A stretch of 5,997 nt of DNA from an uncultured Synergistia bacterium (GTDB lineage: Bacteria > Eremiobacterota > SpSt-956 > JAKJGF01), in NCBI GenBank assembly GCA_937888925.1, contig CALARM010000935.1, positions 1 to 5,997 of the forward strand. The letters are read 5' to 3'. How positions within the stretch are numbered: position 1 is the first letter of the stretch; every line of letters starts with the position of its first letter. The notes beneath the pieces are model-generated. The model saw only the letters and a list, made by a program, of their open reading frames with translations, ran no database searches and was not told where the DNA came from. Positions 5,978 through 5,997 of this stretch are shown here, piece after piece. Both the position numbers and the translations under genes were made by a program.

Positions 5978-5997
5978 GTCTAAAATTTAATTTATTT

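Overview
The window is AT-rich bacterial DNA with compact genes, strong GGAGG-type ribosome binding sites and the standard bacterial code. The genes look closer to 40% GC, the intergenic stretches clearly lower. No gene here fixes the taxon. A soluble 5'-nucleotidase-like protein with a polar N-terminal tail ending in a D-S-V-T-I-S motif, beside a tandem of membrane zinc-ribbon proteins, would suit an uncultured lineage such as Candidatus Eremiobacterota/Xenobia, or an AT-rich Firmicutes-like genome. This is a weak guess.

Layout: (1) 1-109, minus strand: start of a gene that leaves the window at its left edge; product unknown. (2) 110-687: a long intergenic region. It holds an unusual GC-rich patch at 246-316, with an 8-bp inverted repeat, a small hairpin and three tandem ACGCGTT units, then AT-rich DNA and a good promoter candidate at 620-647. 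(3) 688-3509, plus strand: a tight three-gene operon encoding a DUF4870/Tic20-like small membrane protein, a membrane protein with two zinc ribbons, and a diverged paralogue with one zinc ribbon. Gene spacings are 9 bp and a 1-bp TAATG overlap. (4) 3569-4155, plus strand: a two-gene toxin-antitoxin-like module, a DUF433 antitoxin and a DUF5615 PIN-like nuclease. The genes overlap by ATGA and have their own promoter candidate. (5) 4241-5926, minus strand: a large metallophosphatase/5'-nucleotidase-family protein that converges on the toxin gene.

The three-gene operon probably forms or services a membrane complex. The zinc-ribbon proteins carry cytosolic metal-binding heads, a shared middle domain and C-terminal membrane hairpins, and the DUF4870 protein is almost entirely membrane-embedded. 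Their biochemical role is unknown. The nuclease module and the nucleotidase look like independent units. No rRNA, tRNA, CRISPR array, transposase or convincing intrinsic terminator was found.
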